A stretch of 64,000 nucleotides of DNA from Bacillus methanolicus (GTDB taxonomy: Bacteria; Bacillota; Bacilli; Bacillales; Cytobacillaceae), in NCBI RefSeq assembly GCF_028888695.1, contig NZ_PNFF01000002.1, positions 62,001-126,000 on the forward strand, in the 5' to 3' direction. This document shows, in pieces, positions 52,292-60,795 of the stretch (within the stretch, counting starts at the first letter, position 1; each line of letters starts with the position of its first letter). The notes under the pieces were generated by a model. That model was not told the DNA's origin. It was given only the letters and a program-made list of their open reading frames with translations, and did not search any database. Made by a program: the position numbers and the translations under genes.

Positions 52292-53749
52292 TCACCTTGC
52301 TAACAACCGCAAGGCGGTTTGCAGCTGAAGATCATTTTCTTCTTTTTTCAATTCTTCCATAATCGCTCCTTGAAGTGCGGACGCTGTCTCTCCATCAATG
52401 ATACCTGTTGGTTTTATGTCATGTTTCATTTGAAACGCTTTAACTGCTTTTACAGTCGATTCGCTGAAGTAGCCATCGGTCCGGCCCGGTTCAAAACTTA
52501 ATTCATCAAGCATTTCCTGGGCGTTTTTTACTTGCTCATTGTTCATTTCTTTCTCAAGAGGTTTTTCAATTTTTAAAGGATGGGTATGGAAAATATCAGG
52601 CTGGCTGACTTTGATATCCGGTTCAATTCCTTTCTTGTGAATCCAGTTTCCATCAGGTGTAAGCCATTTAAACAGTGTTAACTTAATATTGCTGCCATCT
52701 TCCATCTGAACAGGCTGCTGAACGGTTCCTTTACCAAAAGTATGCTCCCCGATCAACGGGTATCCTTGTGCTTCTTTCAAAGCACCTGCCAATATTTCCG
52801 AAGCAGAGGCGCTCCCTTTATCAACAAGGACAGCAATCGAATATTGTTTTGGTTTTTTTAGAGTGGAAAAGTAGCGGTCTTTTTCTCCATTGCGTTTTTC
52901 AATTTGCACATATGGCTTTTTGTTTGTCACAAGTTCTCTCACTATTTCTTCAACGGTCGAAAGAAGGCCCCCAGGGTTGCCTCGTACATCAATCACAAGT
53001 CCATCAATCCCGTCTTTTTCCATTGACTTCAGTTGTGTTCTAAACTCCTCTGCTGTATTCTCGGAAAAAGAAGTTAATTCAATATAGCCAATGTCTTTTC
53101 CATTTACGTTTTTCACTTCTGAATAAACCGTGATTTGCGGGATTTCATCACGTTTAATTTCAACGGTTAAAGGTTCTTTCAATCCCTGGCGAGAGATTTC
53201 CAGTGTTACCATTGTACCTCTTTCACCGCGGATTTTTAAAGTTGCTTCGTATAAATCGAGTCCCTCAACACTTTCTCCATCCACTTTTAAAATTTGGTCA
53301 TTCGGCTTTAAACCTGCTTTTTCCGCAGGCGAATCTTTAAATGGAGCGACGATCACAATTTTTCCGTCAATCATGCTGACCTCGGCCCCGATTCCCTCAA
53401 ACGAGGATTCCAACGTCTCATTAAATTGTCGGGCAGTTTCTTTATCCATATAAACAGAATAAGGGTCTTTTAACGTTAAAAGCATCCCTTGAATAGCCCC
53501 TTCAACAAGCTGCTCTTCGTCCACTTTTTCAACATACTTGTTCAATATGAGACTGTAAGCTTGCTCAACTTTTCTTAAGTCGGTTTTACTTAAATTGCCT
53601 TCATTAGTGGATAACTGCTCTTCGCTTTGTTCCTGATTTGCCTTTTCCTTCTTTACTTCGGCCCATTTCATTCCTGCGTATGTGCCGCCGGCTCCTGTAA
53701 TTAACGACCCAGCCATTAATAATGCAATCCATTTGCGATTCAACACCAT
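52292..53749 (-). CDS. ctpB: Carboxy-terminal processing protease CtpB
   Basis: Secreted, membrane-anchored S41 protease; in B. subtilis it is made in the forespore and cuts SpoIVFA to trigger sigma-K. About 485 residues: N-terminal signal anchor (residues 5-27), PDZ (about 105-190), the catalytic Ser in GSASASE (312-318) and Lys in FGKGT (about 340), and a C-terminal peptidoglycan-binding domain. The start is uncertain among ATG 53749, GTG 53746 and TTG 53743. It is downstream of minJ's gene in map order but transcribed toward it. Confidence 0.93.
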   Translation of the reverse strand: MVLNRKWIALLMAGSLITGAGGTYAGMKWAEVKKEKANQEQSEEQLSTNEGNLSKTDLRKVEQAYSLILNKYVEKVDEEQLVEGAIQGMLLTLKDPYSVYMDKETARQFNETLESSFEGIGAEVSMIDGKIVIVAPFKDSPAEKAGLKPNDQILKVDGESVEGLDLYEATLKIRGERGTMVTLEISRQGLKEPLTVEIKRDEIPQITVYSEVKNVNGKDIGYIELTSFSENTAEEFRTQLKSMEKDGIDGLVIDVRGNPGGLLSTVEEIVRELVTNKKPYVQIEKRNGEKDRYFSTLKKPKQYSIAVLVDKGSASASEILAGALKEAQGYPLIGEHTFGKGTVQQPVQMEDGSNIKLTLFKWLTPDGNWIHKKGIEPDIKVSQPDIFHTHPLKIEKPLEKEMNNEQVKNAQEMLDELSFEPGRTDGYFSESTVKAVKAFQMKHDIKPTGIIDGETASALQGAIMEELKKEENDLQLQTALRLLAR

Positions 53750-53957
53750 CCCCCTCTTCAACTGCTGCCCGGATTCTTTTTCGATCAAGCTGCTTTTCGT
53801 CCAAAAAATATGACTGTCAAAAACAATATATGTTCAAATGGACGAGTTATGAAAAATATTACTTTTGAAAAAATTTGATTCGGAGCATTACTGGAATGTG
53901 AGAAAACCAGTCAGCTGACCGGTTCTATTCTTGTTCATATATTGAAATTGGAATGAA

Positions 53958-54204
53958 GGCTCATGGTTGTGCTTGGCGGCTCATATTTGGATTGAAGGCT
54001 CACGGATGTGATCGACGGCTTATATATTTGATTGAAGGCTCATGAATTTGATCGACGGCTCATATTTTTGAATGAAGGCTCATTTATCTGAATGAAGACT
54101 CATATTTTTGAATGAAGGCTCATATATCTGAATGAAGGCTTATATTCTTGAATGACGGCTCATATAATGAAATGACGGCTCATTTATCAAATTAAGGGCC
54201 CATA
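53958..54204. repeat. 20-bp phased array C (13 units, GGCTCATA core)
   Basis: The longest and most regular of the 20-bp arrays. Cores start at 53958, 53978 and 53997, then every 20 bases to 54197. Spacers alternate between GAATGAA- and GATCGAC-type sequence in several neighbouring units. It lies between the HxlR terminator and ctpB, filling much of a 638-base gap. No gene is present in the gap. Confidence 0.94.
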
Positions 54205-54316
54205 ACCGTCCGTTGATTATGGCTCAGAGCAAGTCAACGCCGCATCAAAAAGGTAAAAAAGGCTGCTTTTGCGAAATAATCGCCGCTCCCATTGCAAAAG
54301 ATCAATTTTTATTATT

Positions 54317-54345
54317 AAAAAAGGAAGAAGCAAAGCTCCTTCCTT
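54317..54345 (-). terminator. Intrinsic terminator after the tandem HxlR gene
   Basis: Minus-strand AAGGAAGGAGC and GCTTCTTCCTT stem (one mismatch) around TTT, with a T-run. Confidence 0.8.
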
Positions 54346-54387
54346 CAATTAATCTATTAATCTGGCAGTTGAACCTATCAAATCGAC

Positions 54388-55059
54388 TTAACGGGCAGCC
54401 GCATTCTGTTCAATTTGTTTTATATATTTTTTGCCCCAATCTTCGAGCATTTTTAGAACTGACATTAGACTTTTTCCTTGTTCTGTCAAGGAATATTCAA
54501 CCTTTGGAGGAACAACAGGATATACTTCTCGATGAACAAGCCCGTCTTCTTCTAGTTCTCTTAGTTGATTGGTTAACATTTTTTGCGTAATGTTAGGGAT
54601 TAATTTTTTTAGTTCCATGAACCGTTTTGTTCCTTTTAACCCTAGATGGCATAAAATAACTAATTTCCATTTTCCCTCGATCACAGACAATGTTTGTACT
54701 TTCTCGTAATACATGCCCTTATTACTTTGATTGGTTTCTTTTAGATAACTTTTACCCCATTCTTCCAGCATTTCAATGATCGGCATTAAGCTTTTTCCCA
54801 GTTCAGTAAGAGAATACTCCACTTTTGGAGGAACAACAGGATATACCTCTCGATGAACTAATCCATCTTTCTCCAATTCCCTTAGCTGATTGGTTAACAT
54901 TCGCTGAGTAATGTCAGGGATTAAATTTTTAAGTTCAGTAAACCGTTTTGTCCCTTTTAACCCTAAATGACATAATATGATCAGTTTCCATTTTCCCTCT
55001 AAGACAGACAGTGTTAATTCTTTTTCGCGATAAATATCATTAATTTTTTCCCTGTTCAT
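54388..55059 (-). CDS. Tandem-fused HxlR-type regulator
   Basis: A 223-residue protein that holds two complete HxlR/DUF24 winged-helix domains. The first has [28 protein letters not shown] and the second, 107 residues later, [28 protein letters not shown]. Both keep [32 protein letters not shown]. HxlR proteins are normally about 110-residue homodimers, so this looks like a covalent dimer made by gene duplication. ATG 55059 follows GGAGAT. A Cys in the LILCHLG segment may be redox-active, but the usual N-terminal CPVE-type cysteine is absent. Confidence 0.92.
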   Translation of the reverse strand: MNREKINDIYREKELTLSVLEGKWKLIILCHLGLKGTKRFTELKNLIPDITQRMLTNQLRELEKDGLVHREVYPVVPPKVEYSLTELGKSLMPIIEMLEEWGKSYLKETNQSNKGMYYEKVQTLSVIEGKWKLVILCHLGLKGTKRFMELKKLIPNITQKMLTNQLRELEEDGLVHREVYPVVPPKVEYSLTEQGKSLMSVLKMLEDWGKKYIKQIEQNAAAR

Positions 55060-55085
55060 CAGATTCATCTCCAGATGTATTAGTA

Positions 55086-55115
55086 TACTTTTTGATATTA
55101 TAACACAAAAAAGTA
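55086..55115. promoter_or_regulatory. Candidate operator upstream of the tandem HxlR gene
   Basis: TACTTTTT (55086-55093) and AAAAAGTA (55108-55115) form an inverted repeat 27-56 bases before the ATG. HxlR relatives such as YodB bind TAC...GTA palindromes, so autoregulation is plausible. Confidence 0.4.
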
Positions 55116-55191
55116 CCTACACGCATTTTTTGAAGTATTAGAACTTTTTTCAATTTAACCAAAATAATTAATAATGTGCTAAAAGAACGAA

Positions 55192-55289
55192 AGGCTGACC
55201 CAAAACAAAGAGCCGGGCACCCTTAGTTACTAAATATTGAAATCAATTTAGTAACTGCATAAGGGAACCTGGCACTTATTGGTCAGCCT
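55192..55289. repeat. 98-bp imperfect palindrome P1
   Basis: AGGCTGACC and GGTCAGCCT close a nested hairpin with inner arms around GCCGGGCACCCTTA...TAAGGGAACCTGGCAC and GTTACTAAAT...ATTTAGTAAC. It is 67 bases downstream of the M23 gene and could terminate it. The outer arm matches element P2 at 58.8 kb. Confidence 0.8.
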
Positions 55290-55355
55290 CTATATTATTC
55301 ACGTTATTATTTGGTTTTACTGCCTGTTAATTCCGGGATAAACGGTAAATCAGAT

Positions 55356-56660
55356 TTACATAGAAATGTAATTTAATGGATCTACCGCATTGGATTTGGA
55401 TGGATTCCATGGACCTTTATGAATTTCAAAGTGCAAATGTTGGCCGAAGGAATATCCGGTATTTCCCATTACGCCAATTTGCTGGCCTTTTGAAACAACT
55501 GCGCCTGTACCAACTAGTCTGCTCTGCAAGTGAGCATAGACAGTTGTGTAAATCTGGCCATTAATTGAGTGGGAAATAAAGATACAGTTTCCATAGCTGG
55601 AAGAATAGTAGGAACGGATAACAACACCGTCAGCTGCTGCTACGACTGGAACATTGGCACTATTCGCAATGTCAATACCTGCATGGAGTTCTCCATCGCG
55701 TGGACCAAATCCAGATGAGAAGCGGCCATTTGCAGGTTTCATGAACATTCCGCTTGATACCGGCGGAGTTGAAAGATTTGAACCGCCGCCACCGCCATTG
55801 CTGACGGTGCCGCCGCTGCCGCCGGAGCTTCTTTTTTGAGCTTGTGCTTGTCTTTGTCTTTCAAGTTCGGCAAGACGCTGCTTTTCTAGCTGGATCGCTT
55901 TTTGCATAGCTGCTTCTTGAGCTGCAAGTACTTCTTTTTCTTCTTCAAGTGCAAGCTTTTCTGTATGCTTGTGCTCTTCTTGTTTTTTCAATGTAGACAT
56001 TAATCGATCTTTTTCCGCTTTTTGAGAATTCAACTGATTTTTCATGTTTTCAAGCTCAGCAAGCATTTTTTCAAGCTCTGCTAAATCCTTTTCTACCTTT
56101 GCCTGTTTCTCCTCTAAAAGCGCTTTATCTTTCATATGCTCGCGAAGAATTTCCTGGTCAGCTTCCACGAACGTTGCTACTGCCCCTACCCGGTCAATAA
56201 AGTCTGAGAAGCTTTGGGCACCCATTAATACATCTATGTAGCTTACCATTCCGCCGGTTTCCTGGAATGAACGAGCTCTCTCTTTGAGCATAGCATCGCG
56301 TTTTTTAATCCGTTCTTGCAAAACGGCGATTTCGCCTCTCAACTTTTCAATTTCTGCTTTTGTTTCAGCGATTTGTACATTTTTCTCGTTAATTTTTTCA
56401 TTTGTATCGCCTATCGCAAGATCCAGCCTCTTAATCTCTGCAATGACTTTTTCCTGTTCATTTTGTAATCTGTTAATCTCTTGATCTGCTTTATTAATCC
56501 CCGATTCTACACCTGAACGCTTCCTTTGAAGTTCATTCTTTTTATTCTGTAATTCTTGCAATTTGGAAGATGCGATTGCTGAATTTGCAGCAACCCCAGT
56601 AAACAAACTCCCAACTCCTACCGTTGCCGCAACGGTTAGGGTTAATAATGACCTTTTCAA
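55356..56660 (-). CDS. Coiled-coil M23 peptidoglycan hydrolase next to FtsX (EnvC-like)
   Basis: Secreted murein hydrolase, 434 residues. Signal peptide residues 1-31, coiled coil from about 32 to 275 with a GGMVSYIDVLMGAQSFSDFIDR hinge near 135-157, a Gly/Ser-rich linker near 278-305, and a C-terminal LytM/M23 domain with His326 and Asp330 (HAGID), His376 (YAHL) and His408-x-His410 (HLHFEIH). All zinc residues are present, so it should be active, unlike degenerate E. coli EnvC. The start is TTG 56660 after AAAGGAG. In B. subtilis FtsEX controls CwlO; here the M23 gene is directly downstream of ftsX, as in Geobacillus-type relatives. Confidence 0.9.
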   Translation of the reverse strand: MKRSLLTLTVAATVGVGSLFTGVAANSAIASSKLQELQNKKNELQRKRSGVESGINKADQEINRLQNEQEKVIAEIKRLDLAIGDTNEKINEKNVQIAETKAEIEKLRGEIAVLQERIKKRDAMLKERARSFQETGGMVSYIDVLMGAQSFSDFIDRVGAVATFVEADQEILREHMKDKALLEEKQAKVEKDLAELEKMLAELENMKNQLNSQKAEKDRLMSTLKKQEEHKHTEKLALEEEKEVLAAQEAAMQKAIQLEKQRLAELERQRQAQAQKRSSGGSGGTVSNGGGGGSNLSTPPVSSGMFMKPANGRFSSGFGPRDGELHAGIDIANSANVPVVAAADGVVIRSYYSSSYGNCIFISHSINGQIYTTVYAHLQSRLVGTGAVVSKGQQIGVMGNTGYSFGQHLHFEIHKGPWNPSKSNAVDPLNYISM

Positions 56661-56792
56661 GTTCCGATTTCTCCTTTCCACTTTCAACTATGTACGGGTA
56701 AATCGTCTAATTTTTGTAAAAACCGATTTATGTATGTATTTCTCTTTTCTTATAAGGCTTAGCAAGGCCTGCATCAGGCCTTCTAAGCGCGA

Positions 56793-57686
56793 CTAAACTT
56801 TTAAAAACTTTCTCATTGACATCATGCTTCCCCAGATTCCGATTAAAGCTCCCATTAAAATGAGCAGGGCGGCAACCTGGTAAACAAAAGGATTAAACTC
56901 CAGTATTTTTATAAAATGATTTGCCAGCTTTGGCTTCAAATAATCGTAAGCATAATAATAAGCGGATGAAACTAAAGCAATCGGCAAGATCGAACCGAGC
57001 AATCCGATCCATAATCCTTCAAGGAAAAACGGCCAGCGAATAAAAGCGTTGGTCGCTCCTACTAATTTCATAATCTCGATTTCTCTTCTTCTCGCAACGA
57101 TCGTAATTTTTATCGTATTGGAGATCAAAAACATGGCTGTGAATAACAAACCGATAATTAAAACAAGTCCAACATTCCGGCTTGTTTCGATAAATTTGAA
57201 TAATTTTTCAACGGAACCTTGCCCGTATTTTACCTTTGCCGCGTACTCCAATTTTTCAATTTTCTTTGCAGCTTTTATCGTGTCTGTCGGATTTTTCGTC
57301 TTTACGATAAATACATCGTTTAACGGGTTATCCTGCTCGAACGGTTTAAAGACTTTTCCTTCTTCTCCCAAACTGTTAATCAAGTTATCGAGTTCTTCTT
57401 CTTTTGAGGAGAATTCAATACTCTTTACTTCCGGGATCTGTTCTATTTTTTTCCTTAGAACTTGCTGGTCTTGTTGTTTTGCAACAGGATCGATGTGAAC
57501 GCGGATTTCCACGTCCTCTTCTATGGTTGACGCCACTTTATTGAGATTCATCATAATGACGAAAAATACGCCAACAATTATTAGTGTTACAGTTACGGCG
57601 CTTACGGACGCAAATGTCATCCAACCGTTTCTTCCAAGGCTTTTAAAACTTTCTCTGACATGACGGCGAAATGTTCTAGCTTTCAT
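56793..57686 (-). CDS. ftsX: Cell-division permease-like protein FtsX
   Basis: Membrane partner of FtsE that transmits ATP-driven changes to an extracellular murein hydrolase. The 297 residues have one N-terminal helix (about 22-45), an extracellular loop (45-165), and three C-terminal helices. Closely matches B. subtilis FtsX (RESFKSLGRNGWMTFASVSAVTVTLI, MFLISNTIKITI, EIEIMKLVGATNAFIRWPF). ATG 57686 has the best spacing to AAGGAG; ATG 57692 is an alternative. It overlaps ftsE by 11 bases. Confidence 0.97.
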   Translation of the reverse strand: MKARTFRRHVRESFKSLGRNGWMTFASVSAVTVTLIIVGVFFVIMMNLNKVASTIEEDVEIRVHIDPVAKQQDQQVLRKKIEQIPEVKSIEFSSKEEELDNLINSLGEEGKVFKPFEQDNPLNDVFIVKTKNPTDTIKAAKKIEKLEYAAKVKYGQGSVEKLFKFIETSRNVGLVLIIGLLFTAMFLISNTIKITIVARRREIEIMKLVGATNAFIRWPFFLEGLWIGLLGSILPIALVSSAYYYAYDYLKPKLANHFIKILEFNPFVYQVAALLILMGALIGIWGSMMSMRKFLKV

Positions 57687-58362
57687 ACCCATAATCTCCT
57701 TTTTGCTCGTCGCGAACAATTCTGCCGTTTTCAATTGCAATGACTCGATGCTTGATCGTGTTAACGATTTCCTTGTTATGTGTAGCCATGACCACGGTCG
57801 TTCCTCTCGCGTTGATTGCTTCAAAGATGCTCATAATTTCCCATGAAGTTTCCGGGTCAAGATTTCCTGTAGGCTCGTCCGCTATGACAACTTTCGGTGA
57901 GTTCACAATGGAACGTGCAATCGAAACCCTCTGCTGCTCCCCGCCCGAAAGCTCTGTCGGAAGCATCCGAGCTTTATGCTTTAAGCCTACAAGATCGAGA
58001 GTTTCCATAACTTTTTTCTTTATCAAATTTGGCTGCTCTTCAATGACTTCCAGGGCAAAAGCAACATTCTCGTATACTGTCAACGTAGGGAGCAGCTTAA
58101 AATCTTGGAACACTACCCCGATATTGCGGCGGAGATGCGGAACTTTTTTGTCTTTTAATCTGCTAATATCCACACCGTTAATTAAAATGACCCCTTTCGA
58201 AGGTCTCTCTTCACGATAGATCATTTTGATAAACGTAGACTTCCCGGCACCGCTCGGTCCAACAATATATACAAATTCTCCCTGATCGATTTTTACATCG
58301 ATGCCACTAACAGCTGTAACACCGTTTGGATATTTTTTATGTACATCCTGCATTTGAATCAT
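57676..58362 (-). CDS. ftsE: Cell-division ATP-binding protein FtsE
   Basis: ABC ATPase of the FtsEX complex. The 228 residues have Walker A GPSGAGKST, Q-loop VVFQDF, signature LSGGEQQR, Walker B VVIADEPTGNLD and the His switch MATHNKE. Together with ftsX and the M23 gene it forms one transcription unit that controls wall hydrolysis at division and elongation. A candidate extended -10 promoter is about 140 bases upstream. Confidence 0.98.
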   Translation of the reverse strand: MIQMQDVHKKYPNGVTAVSGIDVKIDQGEFVYIVGPSGAGKSTFIKMIYREERPSKGVILINGVDISRLKDKKVPHLRRNIGVVFQDFKLLPTLTVYENVAFALEVIEEQPNLIKKKVMETLDLVGLKHKARMLPTELSGGEQQRVSIARSIVNSPKVVIADEPTGNLDPETSWEIMSIFEAINARGTTVVMATHNKEIVNTIKHRVIAIENGRIVRDEQKGDYGYES

Positions 58363-58501
58363 TCATATCACCTAAATCAAGAACTTGTCGATTGATTTCA
58401 TAAGCCATTTAGACTATTATTTCGACATTTTTTGCAAATTTTCCAATGACATTGTTTTTCAATAATCGTCAAATCTTTTATTGCCCTTTTTGCACAAACC
58501 C

Positions 58502-58510
58502 ATTATAACA
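58502..58510 (-). promoter_or_regulatory. Candidate extended -10 promoter of ftsEX
   Basis: TGTTATAAT on the minus strand is a TGN extended -10 motif; the -35 region 17 bases upstream is weak. It is 140 bases before ftsE. Confidence 0.4.
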
Positions 58511-58798
58511 TCATAATTTGTCAAATTAACGATAAAAAATATTACAGTTTCATTTCAAATTAGTCGAATTTTACTAGAATATGGTCTTGTTGGCTTTCTT
58601 CAGGTTAGGGAGCTTTGAAATTTTTTGTCAAAATTTTGTTTTGGGAAGTTTTTTAACAGGAATGTAAAAGAAAGATGACAATTGTAAAGATGTTTTAAGC
58701 TGGTTACTGTTGGAGAATAGCAAGGGATTCAGTAGGAGAGAAATTTTTTCGCTCGAAACGGAAATGAACGTTTGTGGTAAGGGGCATTTTCTTTTTAA
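58511..58798. other. Intergenic region between ftsE and cccB, no gene found
   Basis: About 290 bases of A/T-rich DNA between the ftsE promoter region and element P2. No open frame, RNA gene or phased array was seen in it. Confidence 0.5.
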
Positions 58799-58897
58799 AA
58801 AAGGCTGTCCCAAAAGTGCCCGGCACCCGTCTGAATTGTAAAAACATTGATCATGTTTTTTCTATATTCAAAGGGTGTCCGGTTTGGGTCAGCCTTT
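58799..58897 (-). terminator. Palindromic element P2, acting as terminator of cccB
   Basis: A 99-base imperfect palindrome. AGGCTGTCCCAAAA...GCCCGGCACCC pairs with GGGTGTCCGG...TTTGGGTCAGCCT. Read on the minus strand it follows cccB by 15 bases and ends in TTTTTT, so it is probably a large terminator. Its outer arm is shared with P1. Confidence 0.75.
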
Positions 58898-58911
58898 CAT
58901 TTCCGGACTAA

Positions 58912-59259
58912 TTATTTTTTGCCGGCAAGCCATTCAGCTACAGAAGAAGCTTCATCTCCTTGAAGCAAACCTTTTGGCATGGCGCCTTTCCCTTCAGCGA
59001 TTACTTTTTCAATATCTTCTTTTGAAAGTTTGGAACCAATTTTGTCAAGCGCAGGACCTACTCCGCCTTCAAGATTTTGTCCGTGGCAGCTTGAACATTT
59101 TTGGTTAAATATTTTTTGGGCATCGCCTGCATCCGCAGTTGTTGTTTCACCGCCGCCGCCATTGTTTGTTGATGTGTCTTTCTCCGCATTATCTCCGCCG
59201 CCGCAGGCAGCCAAAACGAGAGAAGTACCCATTAATAAGGCAAGTAGCTTCTTTTTCAA
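58912..59259 (-). CDS. cccB: Cytochrome c-551 lipoprotein CccB
   Basis: Small membrane-anchored c-type cytochrome that carries electrons from the bc complex to oxidase. The 115 residues have a lipoprotein signal peptide with lipobox LAAC, a Gly/Asn/Thr-rich linker, the heme site CSSCH and the axial Met in AMPKG. The start is TTG 59259, preceded by a GGGGGGAA stretch; homology starts there and an in-frame ATG five codons upstream has no ribosome site. Lipid attachment needs Lgt (30 kb). Confidence 0.93.
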   Translation of the reverse strand: MKKKLLALLMGTSLVLAACGGGDNAEKDTSTNNGGGGETTTADAGDAQKIFNQKCSSCHGQNLEGGVGPALDKIGSKLSKEDIEKVIAEGKGAMPKGLLQGDEASSVAEWLAGKK

Positions 59260-59312
59260 TTGTATTCCCCCCATTGTTAATAATTGCAAAGCACACCTAT
59301 ATTATACCAGTA

Positions 59313-60176
59313 TTAGACCCGTTTAAAACCCTCACCAAGTACCTCGGAAGCATCCATAACAACGATAAATGCTGTCGGATCAATGTTTTTGACTAGTTGT
59401 TTCAATTTTGTGAACTCCGTTTGGTCCACTACACACATTAATACCGGGCGCTCATGGTCGGTGTACCCTCCATATGCTGATAGTTTTGTCACTCCACGGT
59501 CAATTTTATTCAATATTCCATTGCGAATTTCTTCCTGTTTGCTTGTAATAATCATTGCCATTTTCGAGCGGCCGAATCCCACTTGAACGAGATCAATCGT
59601 TTTGCTCGTAACATAAAGTGCAATCAGTGCATACAGACCGCGTTCTATATCAAATACAACAGCAGCCGTCAAAACGATCAGGCCATCAATAATTGCTACA
59701 CACGTACCTAATGACAAGCCTGTAAATTTATTAATGATTTGCGCCGCCAGATCGGTTCCGCCCGTAGAGGCTTTTCCGCGAAAAACAATTCCAAGGCCAA
59801 GGCCTACACCAATCCCCCCGAATATAGATCCAAGGAGTGGTTCATTTGTCCAAGCATCCCAGTCGTTTGTCAAAAATACAACAAACGGCAAAAATACGGT
59901 TCCAACAAGTGTCTTCGTACCGAATTGCCTTCCTAAAAGGATCAGCCCGGCAATAAACAGCGGAATGTTGAAAGCCCACTGGACGTAAGCCGGCTCCCAG
60001 CCAAAAAGTGCGTCCAGTATGGTGCTGATACCGCTGACGCCGCCTGATGCAACTCGGTTAGGAAGCAGAAACACATTAAATGCAATCGCAATGATTGCAG
60101 ACCCAACGAGGACATTTGTGAATTCCCATATTTTTTCCATCTTTGGATTATATGTAAAATCTCTCTTTTTCCTCAT
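59313..60176 (-). CDS. yvjA: YitT/DUF161-family membrane protein YvjA
   Basis: A 287-residue membrane protein of unknown function. Five or six helices fill residues 18-175 (family motif GGVSGISTIL, GGTDLAAQIINKF), then a soluble DUF2179 domain (about 200-287, with ITSKQEEIRNGILNKIDRGVTKLSAYGGYT). B. subtilis has yvjA between prfB and cccB as here. RBS and ATG are ordinary. It is transcribed toward cccB with a gap of 53 bases. Confidence 0.9.
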   Translation of the reverse strand: MRKKRDFTYNPKMEKIWEFTNVLVGSAIIAIAFNVFLLPNRVASGGVSGISTILDALFGWEPAYVQWAFNIPLFIAGLILLGRQFGTKTLVGTVFLPFVVFLTNDWDAWTNEPLLGSIFGGIGVGLGLGIVFRGKASTGGTDLAAQIINKFTGLSLGTCVAIIDGLIVLTAAVVFDIERGLYALIALYVTSKTIDLVQVGFGRSKMAMIITSKQEEIRNGILNKIDRGVTKLSAYGGYTDHERPVLMCVVDQTEFTKLKQLVKNIDPTAFIVVMDASEVLGEGFKRV

Positions 60177-60362
60177 ATGTTATTACTCCTCTACAATGCT
60201 TGAAAAATGCAGCTGCATAATTTTTCCGAAAGTGAGTATAGCATGGTATTTAAATAGTGTAAACGCCAACAAACTACCGTATTAAAGTGATAAAATTTTG
60301 TTTTTGTTTAGGTTTTGAAAAAAGTCATATTTTTATGAAATTTTCAAGGGAATTTTGGAATT

Positions 60363-60695
60363 GGCTTATAAATCATCGGAATTGGATCGTGAACTATCGA
60401 ATAACCGGATCATGGACTATCGAAGCTTGATCATAAAACCAAAAATCGGAAATTAGATAATAAATCATCGGAATTGGATCATAAATTATTGAAATTGGGT
60501 CATAATTCATCGAAAGTAGATCATAAATCATGAAAACTAGATCGTAAACTATCAAAATTTGGATCATAAATCATCGAAACTGGATCATAAATTATCGAAA
60601 TTGGATCATAAATTATCGAAATTGGATCATAAATTATCGAAATTGGATCATAAAATTAGAAACTGGATCATAAATTATCGGAATTGGATCATAAA
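60363..60695. repeat. 21-bp phased array D (16 units, GGATCATA core)
   Basis: Between the prfB terminator and yvjA. Cores start at 60363, 60384, 60407, 60428, 60455, 60476, 60497, 60518, 60539, 60561, 60582, 60603, 60624, 60645, 60665 and 60686; ten intervals are exactly 21. The core differs from arrays A-C by one base (GGATCATA against GGCTCATA), and the five units at 60582-60665 are nearly identical. The rest of the 619-base gap is A/T-rich with no gene. Confidence 0.93.
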
Positions 60696-60752
60696 TCATC
60701 AAAAAAGGCTCTATAAAAAGAATTAGACTGACTCATAAAACCAATCCACAAT

Positions 60753-60784
60753 AAAAAAACCTTGCTGCCCAAACACAGCAAGGT
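60753..60784 (-). terminator. Intrinsic terminator after prfB
   Basis: Minus-strand ACCTTGCTG and CAGCAAGGT stem around an eight-base loop, followed by TTTTTTT. Confidence 0.9.
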
Positions 60785-60795
60785 AATACAAAATA

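Noticed and set aside
27332-60695. CRISPR arrays for the phased repeats
   Set aside because: The conserved core is only about 8 bases at a 20-21 bp step. CRISPR repeats are 21 bases or longer with 30-base spacers, and no cas gene is near.
60480-60720. Heptapeptide-repeat protein (SKLDHKL-like) encoded by array D
   Set aside because: A 21-bp period keeps one frame open for short stretches, but stops interrupt it several times and there is no ribosome site. It is best seen as a side effect of the 21-base step.
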